Positions 21,277 through 32,800 are shown, counted from the first letter of the stretch. The stretch is DNA of 64,000 nucleotides from Tragulus kanchil (GCA_022376925.1 JAIOJX010000031.1:138092854-138156853), one strand, 5' to 3'. Made by a program: numbers and translations. Notes: generated by a model not told the origin, from the sequence alone.

Positions 21277-21523
21277 TTCCCCCATCATGCCTCTTTTATT
21301 TATATTTATTTTCGTCCCTGTGTGGGCCTCCCTCCCATCGCAGTGGCCTCACTCGTTGCAGAGGACCAGCTCTGGGCCCATGTGCTCCAGAGCGCTGGCT
21401 TGGTAGTTGAACGCATCGGTCCAGCCGCTCCTGGCACTTGGAATCTTCCCAGGCCAGGGAATGAACCGGTCCCCCTTGCACTGCAAGGTGGTGTCCTTAC
21501 CCACTGGACCACCAGGGAAGCCC
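21277..21523 (-). mobile_element. CHR-1-related SINE with perfect 15-bp target-site duplication
   Basis: The minus strand starts GGGCTTCCCTGGTGGTCCAG at 21523 and ends in an AAATAAAT tail near 21295. TAATTTTAATTATTT occurs at 21262-21276 and again at 21524-21538, an exact duplication, which implies a recent insertion. The C-rich 3' module is missing in this copy. Confidence 0.92.
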
Positions 21524-21723
21524 TAATTTTAATTATTTAATTAAAGAGTTAAATAAAAAAATAATATAGTTTATACCCAAGCGTTCATAGCAACTTTATT
21601 CATAGGACCGCTGAATTAGAAACAGCCCAGTATGTTTCAGCCGTTGAAGGGACAAGCAATGAACTATTAATGCATGTCATAACTTGGATGAACCTTAAAG
21701 ATGTTGTGTTAAAAAACCATCAC

Positions 21724-21850
21724 AGGGACTTCCCTGTGGCTCCCATGGCTAAGACTCCACACTTTCAGTGCGGGAGGCCTGGGTTCAATCCCTGGTCAGG
21801 GCACAAGATCCCACACGCTGCAACTAAAGTGCCTGTGTAAAAAAAAAAAA
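21724..21850 (+). mobile_element. Short CHR-type SINE inside L1
   Basis: GGGACTTCCCTGTGGCTCC head, B-box-like GGTTCAATCCC near 21783, GATCCCACACGCTGC, ending in poly(A) at 21850. About 127 bp. Confidence 0.8.
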
Positions 21851-22084
21851 TTGCAAAGCACTGGTATTATATGATTTCCCCCTTGTATGAAACTTTGAAG
21901 GGTCAAAGCAATAGCATATCAGTGACTGCCAGGTGTCAGGGATGAAGGCAGGAGAGTGAGCACAAAGGCATATGGGACTTTTGGGGTGATGAAAATAGTC
22001 CATACCTCATGATTCCAGAGATGGTTACACACTGTCTGCATTTATCAGAACTTACCAATCTATACTTTCCTTCACTTCTTTTAT

Positions 22085-22268
22085 AGTTCAGTTGATAAAG
22101 AATTTGCCTGCAAGACAGGAAACCTGGGTTAGATTCCTGGATTGGAAAGATCCCCTAGAGAAGGACATGGCAACCAGCTCCAGTATTCTTGCCTGGAGAT
22201 TTCCCTGGACAGAAGAGCCTGGCCGGCTACAGTCCCATGGGGTCACGAGTCAGACACTACTTAGAGAC
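22085..22268 (+). mobile_element. Bov-tA SINE, diverged, inside L1
   Basis: AGTTCAGTTGATAAAGAATT head, then CCTGGGTTAGATTCCTGG, TCCAGTATTCTTGCCTGGAG, GGCTACAGTCCCATGGGG and AGACACTACTTAGAGACTAA in the Bov-tA order. Confidence 0.85.
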
Positions 22269-22345
22269 TAAACCCTATCAAGCCGTACTGGTGAATATTA
22301 ATGGAAAGTATATCTTAATAAAGCCAATTTAAAAACTAATACAGG

Positions 22346-22614
22346 GGCTTCCCTGGTGGTCCAGTGGCCAAAGAGTCCACCTTGCAGTGCAAGGGACACC
22401 GGTTCAATCCCTGGCCCAGGAAGATCCCACTTGCCGCGGAGAGGCTGGCCTGGTGTGTCCAATTATGAGCCAGCACTCTGGAGCGCATGCGCCCAGAATC
22501 GGCATTCTGCAACGAGTGAGGCCACTGCGATGGGAGGCCCACACAGGCTGAAGAATACAGATGGATGAAAATAAATAAATAAAAAACCAATAAAAGAGGC
22601 CAAATTAAAAAAAA
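22346..22614 (+). mobile_element. CHR-1-related SINE with perfect target-site duplication
   Basis: Head GGCTTCCCTGGTGGTCCAG, B-box-like GGTTCAATCCC near 22402, the GGCCACTGCGATGGGAGGCC body motif at 22510, a CCAATAAAAGAGGCC 3' module and poly(A). AAAAACTAATACAGG occurs at 22331-22345 and 22615-22629 exactly. Confidence 0.93.
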
Positions 22615-22629
22615 AAAAACTAATACAGG

Positions 22630-23094
22630 TTGCATGGGGCACAGGAGAAATTGTGGCGATCATAGAAGAGGTGAAGTGGATGAAGATGGGGGTGCTTCAG
22701 GGGGAATAATCTCCATCTTGATTGTGTTGCTCCCTAGCGGGGTAGACAGGCTCTGAAGGGCCTGTTGGGTTGGGGCAGAGGATCCACCCCACTGTGCTCC
22801 CTGACCCACAGCCTTAGGCTCAATACTCATGATGGGTGCAGACAACTGGGGAGAGTGGTGGGCAGAAGCCTCGGGCCCCTCTCTCACCTTCCCGCACGAA
22901 CAGGTAGAGAGAAAGCAAGGCCCCCTGCCTCTGAAGAGTCACACCTGTTTTGATCTATCCATTGTTGTTTTGTTTTGTTTTAAGCAAATATCCCTAGCAG
23001 GAGAGGAAGGAGAGAGGAAGGGAGAGGCTCCAATGGAGGGTGACGAAGAAAGATCTGTCCCTACTCAGCCTTTGAGGTGATGTGGAGACAGGTT
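22630..23094. other. Single-copy intergenic DNA
   Basis: About 465 bases with no recognisable element apart from a GTTTTGTTTTGTTTT low-complexity run near 22967. No gene evidence. Confidence 0.5.
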
Positions 23095-23438
23095 GGGGCT
23101 TCCCTGGTGGTCCAGTGGTCAAGAATCCTCCTTGCAATGCGGAGGATAAGGGTTCGAATCCTTATTTGGGAAGATTCTACCTGCAGCAGAGGAACTAGGT
23201 CCACATGCCACAACTATGAAGCCTGAGCTCTAGAGCCCTGGAATCGAAACTACTGAACCCGAGAGCTGGAAGTCCTGAAGCCGGAGCGCCCTAGAGCCTG
23301 TGCTCAGCAATAAGAGAAGCTGCTGCCATAAGAAGCCCGCTCGCCACAACTTGAAAGTAGCCCCCACGCCTGCCACAACTCAAGAGAAGCCCTTGTGCAA
23401 CAATGAAGACCTAGCCTAGCCAAAAGTAAATAAAAAAG
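23095..23438 (+). mobile_element. Full-length CHR-2 SINE
   Basis: Head GGGGCTTCCCTGGTGGTCC, B box GGTTCGAATCC near 23151, then the internal CHR-2 repeats (AACTACTGAACCC, AAGCCCGCTCGCCACAAC, AAGAGAAGCCC) to AGCCAAAAGTAAATAAAAAA. The length of about 344 bp matches the long CHR-2 form and contrasts with the CHR-1-related copies. Confidence 0.9.
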
Positions 23439-23465
23439 GAAAAGAATTTTTTTTTTTAAAGACAC

Positions 23466-23706
23466 GTGCATGTATGCCAAGTTGCCTCGGTCATTTCTGA
23501 CCCTGCAGCCCTATAGACCCAGGCCAACCCTATAGACTGTAGCCTGCCAGCCTCCTCTGTCTATGGGATTTCCCAGGTAAAAATACTCCAGTGGGTTCCT
23601 ATGCCCTTCTCCAGGGGATCTTCCCGACCCAGGGATTGAACCCGTGTCTCTTATGTCTCCTGTATTGGCAGTCGGGTTCTTGACCACTAGCACCACCTGG
23701 GAAGTG
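23466..23706 (-). mobile_element. Bov-tA SINE (Bov-A-like length)
   Basis: On the minus strand, CACTTCCCAGGTGGTGCTAG at 23706, GGTTCAATCCCTGGGTCGGG near 23624-23643, ACTGGAGTATTTTTACC and a GTCAGAAATGACCGAGGC end near 23490. A ruminant element in reverse orientation. Confidence 0.88.
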
Positions 23707-24817
23707 CTAACCATGGAAGGATGGAAGGGACCGTGCAAGTGACCACCTTGGAGAATCTGATGGACAATAGAAAAGCCCCCAGGCTACTCAGCCAGGAGCC
23801 TCTGCGCTCAGCCTTGGTCTTTCCACCTCCAAGTTTCACAAAGATGGCCCTTCTCTGTCTCCCCTTTCTTCTCTGACTTTCTCTGATGGAAGATCAAGCA
23901 GAGCAGGGGTGGGACAGCTTTATTCAAGCGGAGGAAGCTGCTCTGAGAATCCTGTAAATGTTGACTTTGTACAAAGTCGGCTTGTCCAAATGCCATCCAT
24001 CACGGTGAGCCATATTTCATTGGATTAAATGGCTTCTTTTTGCAAAGAAGGACGTGTCCTAATATTTACCCTGCATCTTGTAAAATCATAGAGAAATCAG
24101 ATAATGATGTTGAAAATAGAAAAAGTGAATCTCCAGAGGGAACATGACTGAGATAGCAGTGCTTTCCTGTGCAGCTTGGCTGGTTCCCGGAACCTCCTCA
24201 GGCCACGCCTCCCTCTGGGGCAGTCCCAACCCCAGCAGGAGGCCACGGGCAGGCTCCATGGTCTATTGGATGCTCACATGGAGAGTTGCAGGTAGACTCA
24301 GCCCATTGTTCACCTACTGGACTGTTGACTGTTTTTCTTATTTCAATTTGCTAAGAAATTCCAGAAAGAGAAGTAAGCACTTGTGTGGCTATAGTAAATT
24401 TGTTGCCAGTAAATATTAATAGGGGATAATAGGAAAAATCACTGTGGTACTTTAAAAGGGATTGTGTAATGATAATAATTTCGTGTATTCGTTTGTCAGA
24501 CATTCGTAGAGTGCATGCTGACACTATACGGCACATGGATGGATACCAGCTTTATACGTTTCCGTTTACACCCATTTATTCTCTCCACAGATCACTGGCG
24601 TTCACTCCAGTCATTGCAAGTGTGCCATTCCACAGCCCTGAGTGTCTCAGGTTGTGCACCCTTCACCACAGTCAATTTTAGAAGCAGTTCATTGCTCCCT
24701 CCTCCAGGGAGTAGGCTACCAACCCTCACCTGTGGTTTCTATAGGCAGTCATTGGGTAGGGAAGAATGAGAAATAGTGCAAGTCCCCTACAGTTTTATCT
24801 TATAAGAAGCAAGGATG
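23707..24817. other. Single-copy intergenic DNA with a possible L1 3' remnant
   Basis: No exon or RNA gene is recognised. Around 24650-24685, GTTGTGCACCCTTCACCACA and GTCAATTTTAGAA resemble an antisense old L1 3' UTR. From 24680 the sequence enters duplication D9. Confidence 0.45.
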
Positions 24818-24903
24818 GGAATTCCCACTGCAGTGAGCACTAGCTCATCCCTGGTCGGGGAAGGAAGATGCCCATGTGCCTGGAGTTGTAGCCAAAAACA
24901 AAA
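24818..24903 (+). mobile_element. Degenerate short CHR-type SINE (copy at 25915-26000)
   Basis: GGGAATTCCCACTGCAGTG then CATCCCTGGTCGGGGAAGGA and GTTGTAGCCAAAAACAAAA resemble a CHR-like SINE with an internal deletion. About 86 bp. Confidence 0.55.
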
Positions 24904-25393
24904 GAGGCAGCAATAAGGCTTCATCTCTTCTATTGTATAAATGGCAAACTGGCCACCACAATTGTCTAGCTAATATCTGTTGCCATAGACAGTTACAGGT
25001 CTTTTTTCTTGTAATGAGAACTCAAGACCTACTCTTAGCAAATTTCAAATATGCAAAACAGTATTATTAATTATAGTCACCATGCTGTACATGTTATTCC
25101 CAAGAACTTATTTAGTTTATACCTGGAAGTTTGTACCGTTTAGACTCCTTTACCTGCTTCACTCACCACCCGCATCCCATGCCTCTGGCAACCATCAGTC
25201 AGTCCTCTGTGTCTCTGAGCTTCTTTGTCATTTCTTTGAATTCTACATGTAAATGAAGTCATATGGTATTGCTCTTTCCCTGTCTGACTTATTTCACTTA
25301 GTATAATGCCCTCAAGACTCATTTATGCTGTCCCATGCAGAAAGATGGCCTTCTTTCTTTTTTTTTTTTTTTATGGCTGAATAAAATACTGAG

Positions 25394-25402
<9 letters not shown>

Positions 25403-25424
<22 letters not shown>
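25403..25424. repeat. (AC)n microsatellite (copy at 26500-26521)
   Basis: About eleven AC units follow an ATATAT run inside the antisense L1. Both copies look the same length, which argues against independent evolution of the two copies. Confidence 0.9.
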
Positions 25425-26490
25425 TTTTCTTCATCCACTTGTCTGCTGAGATACTTAGGTTGTTTCCATATGTTGGCTATTGTGAATAATGCTGCTCTGA
25501 GCACTGGGATGCAGATATCTTTTTGAGTGAGCATTTTCATTTTTTTTTAGATAAATACCCAGAAACAGAATTGCAGGATCATATGGTGATTCTATTTTTA
25601 AGTTTTTGAGGAGCTTCTGTACTGTTTTCCGTAGGGAATGCATCGATTTACAATCTCATCAACAGTACACTGGGTTTTCTGTTTTCTTTTTTCCACACCC
25701 GCATCAGCACTTGCATCTGGTCTTTTTGATAACAGCCATCCCAACAGGTGCGAGATTGATATCTCATGGGTTGACTGGAGAAGCAGTTCATTGCTCCTCC
25801 TCCAGGGAGTAGGCTACCAACCCTCACCTGTGGTTTCTATAGGCAGTCATTGGGTAGGGAAGAATGAGAAATAGTGCAAGTCCCTACAGTTTTATCTTAT
25901 AAGAAGCAAGGATGGGAATTCCCACTGCAGTGAGCACTAGCTCATCCCTGGTCGGGGAAGGAAGATGCCCATGTGCCTGGAGTTGTAGCCAAAAACAAAA
26001 GAGGCAGCAATAAGGCTTCATCTCTTCTATTGTATAAATGGCAAACTGGCCACCACAATTGTCTAGCTAATATCTGTTGCCATAGACAGTTACAGGTCTT
26101 TTTTCTTGTAATGAGAACTCAAGACCTACTCTTAGCAAATTTCAAATATGCAAAACAGTATTATTAATTATAGTCACCATGCTGTACATGTTATTCCCAA
26201 GAACTTATTTAGTTTATACCTGGAAGTTTGTACCGTTTAGACTCCTTTACCTGCTTCACTCACCACCCGCATCCCATGCCTCTGGCAACCATCAGTCAGT
26301 CCTCTGTGTCTCTGAGCTTCTTTGTCATTTCTTTGAATTCTACATGTAAATGAAGTCATATGGTATTGCTCTTTCCCTGTCTGACTTATTTCACTTAGTA
26401 TAATGCCCTCAAGACTCATTTATGCTGTCCCATGCAGAAAGATGGCCTTCTTTCTTTTTTTTTTTTTTTATGGCTGAATAAAATACTGAG

Positions 26491-26521
<31 letters not shown>

Positions 26522-27055
26522 TTTTCTTCATCCACTTGTCTGCTGAGATACTTAGGTTGTTTCCATATGTTGGCTATTGTGAATAATGCTGCTCTGAGCA
26601 CTGGGATGCAGATATCTTTTTGAGTGAGCATTTTCATTTTTTTTTAGATAAATACCCAGAAACAGAATTGCAGGATCATATGGTGATTCTATTTTTAAGT
26701 TTTTGAGGAGCTTCTGTACTGTTTTCCGTAGGGAATGCATCGATTTACAATCTCATCAACAGTACACTGGGTTTTCTGTTTTCTTTTTTCCACACCCGCA
26801 TCAGCACTTGCATCTGGTCTTTTTGATAACAGCCATCCCAACAGGTGCGAGATGATATCTCATGGGGGTTTCGATTTGCATTTCTCTGATGATTAGTGAT
26901 GTTGAGCATCTTTTTATGTGCCTGTTGGCCACCTGTCTGTCTTCTTTGTAAAAATGTCTATGTAGAACTTCTACCTATTTTTAAATTGAATTGTATGCAT
27001 TTTGGCTATTGAGTTGTAGGAGTTCTTCACATATTTTGAATATTAACTCTCTATG

Positions 27056-27252
27056 GGGGCTTCCCTGATGGCTCAGACAGTGAAGAATCTACCTGCACTG
27101 CAGGAGACCTGGCTTCAAACCCTGGGTCGGGAAGATCCTCTGGAGAAGGGAATGGCTACCCACTTGCCTGGAGAACTCCATGGATAGAGGAATCTAGCAG
27201 GCTACAGTCCATGGGGTCATGAAGAATCGGACGTGACTGAGTGACTAACACA
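27056..27252 (+). mobile_element. Bov-tA SINE inside antisense L1
   Basis: GGGGCTTCCCTGATGGCTCA head, then GGTCGGGAAGATCCTCTGG, GGCTACAGTCCATGGGGTC and GACTGAGTGACTAACAC. Complete apart from a small internal deletion where CCAGTATT would be. Confidence 0.9.
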
Positions 27253-27360
27253 CATATACAACCCTTTATCATATATATGTTTTGCAAACACTTTCTCCAT
27301 TCACTAGGTCTTCTTTCCATTTTACTGATAGTTTTCTTTGCTAAGCCACATTTGTTCCTC

Positions 27361-28062
27361 AATGTCTATGCTGAGCTCTGAAATGCAGGGGTGAGGTACA
27401 TCTTGTCGAGCACCTTACAGCCTGTCTGGGTACATCCCAGCATCGCTCCCCAGCTCTGTCATCATGCCGTCACTCAACCATCCACCCACTGGAGGGAATG
27501 AGGGGCATATACTGTGAAACAGTGACTAAGAAGTTGGGCAGTTGACCCATGAGGTGCTCAGCAGCCGGCCTGGCCTGGGCTCTGGCTTCTGGGATCCTGA
27601 AAGAGATCAGCTCTTAGAGGTGGCTGCTTCCCAGGGGCACCCTGTACGTTGTCCCCTTTACTTATCTTTATCACATGTGTGATTTGTCAGTGAATGACAG
27701 CAACATGCACTGAGTCTTTGCCAGAACAATGTCTAATCCATAGTAAGTGCTCAATAAATATATATATATTTTTTCTCAATAAATGTTTGTAGCCTGAACT
27801 CTTCCCACCTTCTCAGAGCAACAGAGGCTTCCTGGAGGAGGGGGCCTTTGGAGCAACGTTTTGGGGAGAGTCTGAGGGGCCTTGATGTGCTGGTTTGAGG
27901 ACACACTAGTATTCAGAAAAGTGCTAGGCTGTTGTAAATCCTCAAGAGAAACCTCAGTGATGATGATGGTCATCGTGCTGCTGCTGCTTATGGTGATTAG
28001 TCGTGAGCAGCGCAGAGGTGGGCTGTCCAAAGACAGACTGAGGCTGGCGCCCATGGATTCCA
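27361..28062. other. Single-copy intergenic DNA with a MIR 3' end
   Basis: No exon is supported. ATAGTAAGTGCTCAATAAAT near 27740 is a MIR/L2-type 3' end, followed by (TA)n. A GATGATGATGG and CTGCTGCTGCT low-complexity stretch lies at about 27957-27990. Confidence 0.5.
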
Positions 28063-30262
28063 GAGGATGCACCCAGCTCTGGAATCCTAAAGGGTTCTGA
28101 AATCCATGTGCCAAGATGTTTCTCTGCTTTTCTCTTGTCTAGGTACCCTACCCTGGAAATCCATACCAAGGATTATCCAAGAACCTGCGGAGGTGGGACT
28201 TCCCTGGAAGCTCGTGGCGGGGCTCTGGGTCTCCGGGCTGCTGAGGGAGGCTGGCAGGTGACAGCCACGGACGGAGCGGAGCTGCTGGGCCAGGCCTCCT
28301 GGAACTGGGGCGCTGCCTAGCTTTCTCTCCATTCCTAGACCTGGGTCTCAAGTTACTTCCCTATGCCTGTGCCGGGAGAGGAGGTGGGGCTGTATTTGTC
28401 CTTCAAGTGACTTAAAGGAAGGAGCTCCTGGCTCTGCAGGGTGATGGAGGAATTGCTGGCTCTGTTGCTATTTATAGTTGAAATGATATCATGCAGCCTA
28501 AAGTCGCTAGCATTTCCCTTTCTCACTTCCTCCCTGTGCATTGACTTCCTTTAGTTTGAAGCTTTGAATTCTTGAAGCCAATTTCCCCATAAAATCCCAA
28601 GAGCCCCAGCAAAGTAATTTGGTCACATCATAATTCAAGCTGATGCTTAGTGAGGTCTGATGGTGAGACAGACAGCAGTCTAAAGCATTTTATACGTGTT
28701 CATTCATTTAATCCTCACAACCATTCTCTGAGGCAGGCACTATGAGCACAGCCCCCTTACATATGAGGAAACCAAGGCTCAGTGGATACAAATCATCTCT
28801 GACCAGTTGTGAGGTGATAAACAGTAACAACAGAGCCCAATCCCTTGAGGACAAGCACGTAAATCTCCTACAAAAGCACCTTCTGCTTCTGGGTATTGGG
28901 CTGAAAGTAAAGACAGAAAAAGCTGTCACTTTGTGACAGCTAGTTAGAGGCTGTTTGTGGGTGGTTGGGAGAAATGTTTTTTAGTATATAAAAAAAAATT
29001 CCTGAAACATGGCTTCATTTTTAGCAATAACCATAGCAAGGTACCTTTTCCTTGTTTGTACTCTTCCATTATCTCAAAGTGGAACAAGACAGTGGCCAAG
29101 GCAATGAAATCTCTGACCACTCGGCTGACAAAATCAGAGGGACCAAAACTAGGCAAGGGTACCATTCACGGTCACCATGAGGATGCACCCAGCTCTGGAA
29201 TCCTAAAGGGTTCTGAAATCCATGTGCCAAGATGTTTCTCTGCTTTTCTCTTGTCTAGGTACCCTACCCTGGAAATCCATACCAAGGATTATCCAAGAAC
29301 CTGCGGAGGTGGGACTTCCCTGGAAGCTCGTGGCGGGGCTCTGGGTCTCCGGGCTGCTGAGGGAGGCTGGCAGGTGACAGCCACGGACGGAGCGGAGCTG
29401 CTGGGCCAGGCCTCCTGGAACTGGGGCGCTGCCTAGCTTTCTCTCCATTCCTAGACCTGGGTCTCAAGTTACTTCCCTATGCCTGTGCCGGGAGAGGAGG
29501 TGGGGCTGTATTTGTCCTTCAAGTGACTTAAAGGAAGGAGCTCCTGGCTCTGCAGGGTGATGGAGGAATTGCTGGCTCTGTTGCTATTTATAGTTGAAAT
29601 GATATCATGCAGCCTAAAGTCGCTAGCATTTCCCTTTCTCACTTCCTCCCTGTGCATTGACTTCCTTTAGTTTGAAGCTTTGAATTCTTGAAGCCAATTT
29701 CCCCATAAAATCCCAAGAGCCCCAGCAAAGTAATTTGGTCACATCATAATTCAAGCTGATGCTTAGTGAGGTCTGATGGTGAGACAGACAGCAGTCTAAA
29801 GCATTTTATACGTGTTCATTCATTTAATCCTCACAACCATTCTCTGAGGCAGGCACTATGAGCACAGCCCCCTTACATATGAGGAAACCAAGGCTCAGTG
29901 GATACAAATCATCTCTGACCAGTTGTGAGGTGATAAACAGTAACAACAGAGCCCAATCCCTTGAGGACAAGCACGTAAATCTCCTACAAAAGCACCTTCT
30001 GCTTCTGGGTATTGGGCTGAAAGTAAAGACAGAAAAAGCTGTCACTTTGTGACAGCTAGTTAGAGGCTGTTTGTGGGTGGTTGGGAGAAATGTTTTTTAG
30101 TATATAAAAAAAAATTCCTGAAACATGGCTTCATTTTTAGCAATAACCATAGCAAGGTACCTTTTCCTTGTTTGTACTCTTCCATTATCTCAAAGTGGAA
30201 CAAGACAGTGGCCAAGGCAATGAAATCTCTGACCACTCGGCTGACAAAATCAGAGGGACCAA
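28063..30262. repeat. Direct duplication D10 (offset 1116 bp)
   Basis: Copy 1 is 28063-29146 and copy 2 is 29179-30262, with a 32-base linker (29147-29178) and no indel noticed between copies. Content is single-copy DNA plus a MIR. A 159-codon plus-strand frame (28957-29436) exists only because the junction fuses the end of copy 1 to the start of copy 2, so it is not a gene. Confidence 0.97.
28680..28845 (-). mobile_element. MIR element (copy at 29796-29961)
   Basis: CATTTAATCCTCACAACC at 28706, GAGGCAGGCACTATGAGC and ATATGAGGAAACCAAGGCTC at 28760 are the MIR 3' half in reverse orientation. It is diverged. Confidence 0.7.
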
Positions 30263-32259
30263 TGATACACCTGACTGCAGGTTGTTCCTACAGGCCGGGC
30301 TCCTCCACGCCCTAACCCATCACTCACGGTCACGCATGGCCCAGCCCTCAAGGCACAGCAGCCTGGGTGTGTTGGGACCACCTGCAGAGAGCACTGCTAA
30401 CCTGCCAGAGACCACTCTAGGCAAGTGCTGTGGCAGAGAGCTGGAGAGAGTTTGCTTTGCTTTGTTTTAATAATTAGAGAGTGAACCAAACAAAGAAACA
30501 AATATCTGGCATGATCTGTACAAAGAGGATCCTGGAGCTCCAACAGGGAGGAATGCAGACCCACCCCGGGTCCTCTTGCCCCATTCAGGCAGCTAAGCCC
30601 AGACTTGCTGGATGCGTTGGGGAAAGGATGTGATGAAAATGAAGGAGAAAATTGCTGCTTCCCTGGCTTTCGAATTTCAAAAGCCTATGCCTTCAGACAA
30701 ATAGAGTAAATCTTTTTCTTTTTATTTGGCCACTTCTCTTGACCTTTCATTTGTTTATCTTTGTTCTTTGGCCTGTGTGGGCCTCCTATCGCAGTGGCCT
30801 CTCTCGCGCCAGAGCACCGGCTCTGGGCGCAACATGCACTCCAGAGCTCTGGCTCGGTAGTTGGACACATTGGTCCAGCTGCTCCGCAGCACGTGGGATC
30901 TTCCCAGGCCAGGGATCGAACCGGCGCCCCTTGCACTGCAAGGCGGTGTCCTTACCCACTGGACCACCAGGGAAGCCCCTAGAATAAATCTTATGCTTAA
31001 AGATGGAGGTAGGCACATGATGAGGAAGACCAGCACTCCTCCCCCAGGCAGATGGGATGCCACTGGTTGGGGGAGGAGAGAGGGGCCAAGGGGAAGGCCT
31101 GCAGTAGAGACTGATGGGTTCCAGAGGGATAGGCCTATGGAAAGAGGAACACCCAGTAGCCCTTCCTGGGAAGAGTTCAGGAGCAGCTAGTTAGAGGCTG
31201 TTTGTGGGTGGTTGGGAGAAATGTTTTTTAGTATATAAAAAAAAATTCCTGAAACATGGCTTCATTTTTAGCAATAACCATAGCAAGGTACCTTTTCCTT
31301 GTTTGTACTCTTCCATTATCTCAAAGTGGAACAAGACAGTGGCCAAGGCAATGAAATCTCTGACCACTCGGCTGACAAAATCAGAGGGACCAATGATACA
31401 CCTGACTGCAGGTTGTTCCTACAGGCCGGGCTCCTCCACGCCCTAACCCATCACTCACGGTCACGCATGGCCCAGCCCTCAAGGCACAGCAGCCTGGGTG
31501 TGTTGGGACCACCTGCAGAGAGCACTGCTAACCTGCCAGAGACCACTCTAGGCAAGTGCTGTGGCAGAGAGCTGGAGAGAGTTTGCTTTGCTTTGTTTTA
31601 ATAATTAGAGAGTGAACCAAACAAAGAAACAAATATCTGGCATGATCTGTACAAAGAGGATCCTGGAGCTCCAACAGGGAGGAATGCAGACCCACCCCGG
31701 GTCCTCTTGCCCCATTCAGGCAGCTAAGCCCAGACTTGCTGGATGCGTTGGGGAAAGGATGTGATGAAAATGAAGGAGAAAATTGCTGCTTCCCTGGCTT
31801 TCGAATTTCAAAAGCCTATGCCTTCAGACAAATAGAGTAAATCTTTTTCTTTTTATTTGGCCACTTCTCTTGACCTTTCATTTGTTTATCTTTGTTCTTT
31901 GGCCTGTGTGGGCCTCCTATCGCAGTGGCCTCTCTCGCGCCAGAGCACCGGCTCTGGGCGCAACATGCACTCCAGAGCTCTGGCTCGGTAGTTGGACACA
32001 TTGGTCCAGCTGCTCCGCAGCACGTGGGATCTTCCCAGGCCAGGGATCGAACCGGCGCCCCTTGCACTGCAAGGCGGTGTCCTTACCCACTGGACCACCA
32101 GGGAAGCCCCTAGAATAAATCTTATGCTTAAAGATGGAGGTAGGCACATGATGAGGAAGACCAGCACTCCTCCCCCAGGCAGATGGGATGCCACTGGTTG
32201 GGGGAGGAGAGAGGGGCCAAGGGGAAGGCCTGCAGTAGAGACTGATGGGTTCCAGAGGG
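30053..32259. repeat. Direct duplication D11 (offset 1131 bp)
   Basis: Copy 1 is 30053-31128 and copy 2 is 31184-32259. The 55-base linker (31129-31183) contains GAACACCCAGTAGCCCTTCC and GGGAAGAGTTCAGG. The same sequence occurs in its true place at 32314-32350, about 55 bases past the end of copy 2. The linker is thus a shortened continuation of the genuine locus, among the clearest evidence that the join is artificial. Confidence 0.98.
30715..30979 (-). mobile_element. CHR-1-related SINE (copy at 31846-32110)
   Basis: Minus-strand head GGGGCTTCCCTGGTGGTCC at 30979, B box GGTTCGATCCC near 30912-30922, GGCCACTGCGATAGGAGGCC body and AGAAGTGGCC 3' module near 30730. Target-site duplication TAGAGTAAATCTT (30702-30714) and TAGAATAAATCTT (30980-30992), 12 of 13. 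Confidence 0.92.
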
Positions 32260-32639
32260 GCCTTGAACCTTAGCTTAGCCTTGAGCTGGAGGCAAAATTC
32301 CCAGCCAATGACCAGAACACCCAGTAGCCCTTCCTGGGAAGAGTTCAGGGAGGCAACAAGACTCAAAGAAAGGGCTGTGGCCACGGGCAGTTTCCAAGAA
32401 TGGGAAGCATGGAGAGAGGCCAGGCCCCAGAACGCTGAGGAGAGAGTGTCCCCACAGCAGCCCTGAGGACGCATGGAGCACAGGCCCTCCATACCAAGCC
32501 CTTGGCAGTTCCCCCAGAAATTAGAGGTGACCCTGAACAAACAGAAAAGCACCCTAAGTTACCTGAAATGGCATTTCTGGGCCACCTAACAAAACAGAGG
32601 CTCAGAGCAAAATTGAATTGTTATAAAAAAATAAATTTT

Positions 32640-32800
32640 TAAATTTTATCTCTATGAGAAGATGGATGTTAGCTGAACCTAGTGCACTCGTCATTTCACA
32701 GTATATGTTAGTTAAACCATCATGCTGTGCGTTTTACAGTTATACAGTGATATATGTCAATTATTCTGAATAAAGCTGGGAAAAATTGCAAAATAGCAAA
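32640..32800 (+). mobile_element. L1 3' UTR end (L1MA-type)
   Basis: GATGGATGTTAGCTGAACC at 32661, CATTTCACAGTATATG, ATCATGCTGTGCG and ATATATGTCAATTATTCTGA appear in the order of the L1MA 3' terminus. About 160 bp remain. The flanking 32260-32640 and 32800-32996 show no recognisable element. Confidence 0.65.

Larger units (their letters stand above)
21555..22335 (+). mobile_element. L1 3' end (L1MA/L1MB-type) split by two SINEs
   Basis: ACCCAAGCGTTCATAGCAAC at 21577, a GATGAACCTTAAAGATG segment at 21687, GGGACTTTTGGGGTGATG at 21974 and TTAATAAAGCCAATTTAAAAA at about 22315 are the ORF2 tail and 3' UTR of an old L1 in order. A CHR SINE (21724-21850) and a Bov-tA (22085-22268) interrupt it. A further SINE lies just beyond its end. 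Confidence 0.75.
24680..26866. repeat. Direct duplication D9 (offset 1099, later 1097)
   Basis: Copy 1 is 24680-25770 and copy 2 is 25779-26866, with a linker of about eight bases. Differences are homopolymer indels (GCTCCCTCC versus GCTCCTCC; TCCCCTAC versus TCCCTAC) and GAGATTGATATC versus GAGATGATATC at the very end of copy 1. Both copies carry the same antisense L1 tail and (AC)n tract. Confidence 0.97.
25005..27360 (-). mobile_element. L1 3' UTR and ORF2 C-terminal part, antisense, interrupted by Bov-tA
   Basis: The plus strand shows ATTATAGTCACCATGCTGTAC near 25069, TGGCAACCATCAGTC, GTCTGACTTATTTCACTTAG and TTTCCATATGTTGGCTATTG. The minus frame at 25643-25455 includes SPYDPAILFLGIYLKK, the L1 ORF2 C-terminal signature. 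It is broken by stops and stuttered by D9. The L1 continues to about 27360 around a Bov-tA. Confidence 0.8.

Noticed and set aside
25403..25424. (AC)n tract as a notable regulatory element
   Set aside because: An ordinary microsatellite within an L1; the second occurrence is a D9 image.
28140..28320. Possible exon around GGTACCCTACCCTGG to GCTGCCTAG
   Set aside because: An open frame exists in both D10 copies, but it has no recognised domain and no clear splice-site and coding pattern beyond chance.
31917..32552. 211-codon minus-strand open frame
   Set aside because: Its C-terminal part is a CHR-1-related SINE and the rest is single-copy sequence with no domain I recognise; the D11 copy at 30786 ends the frame differently.
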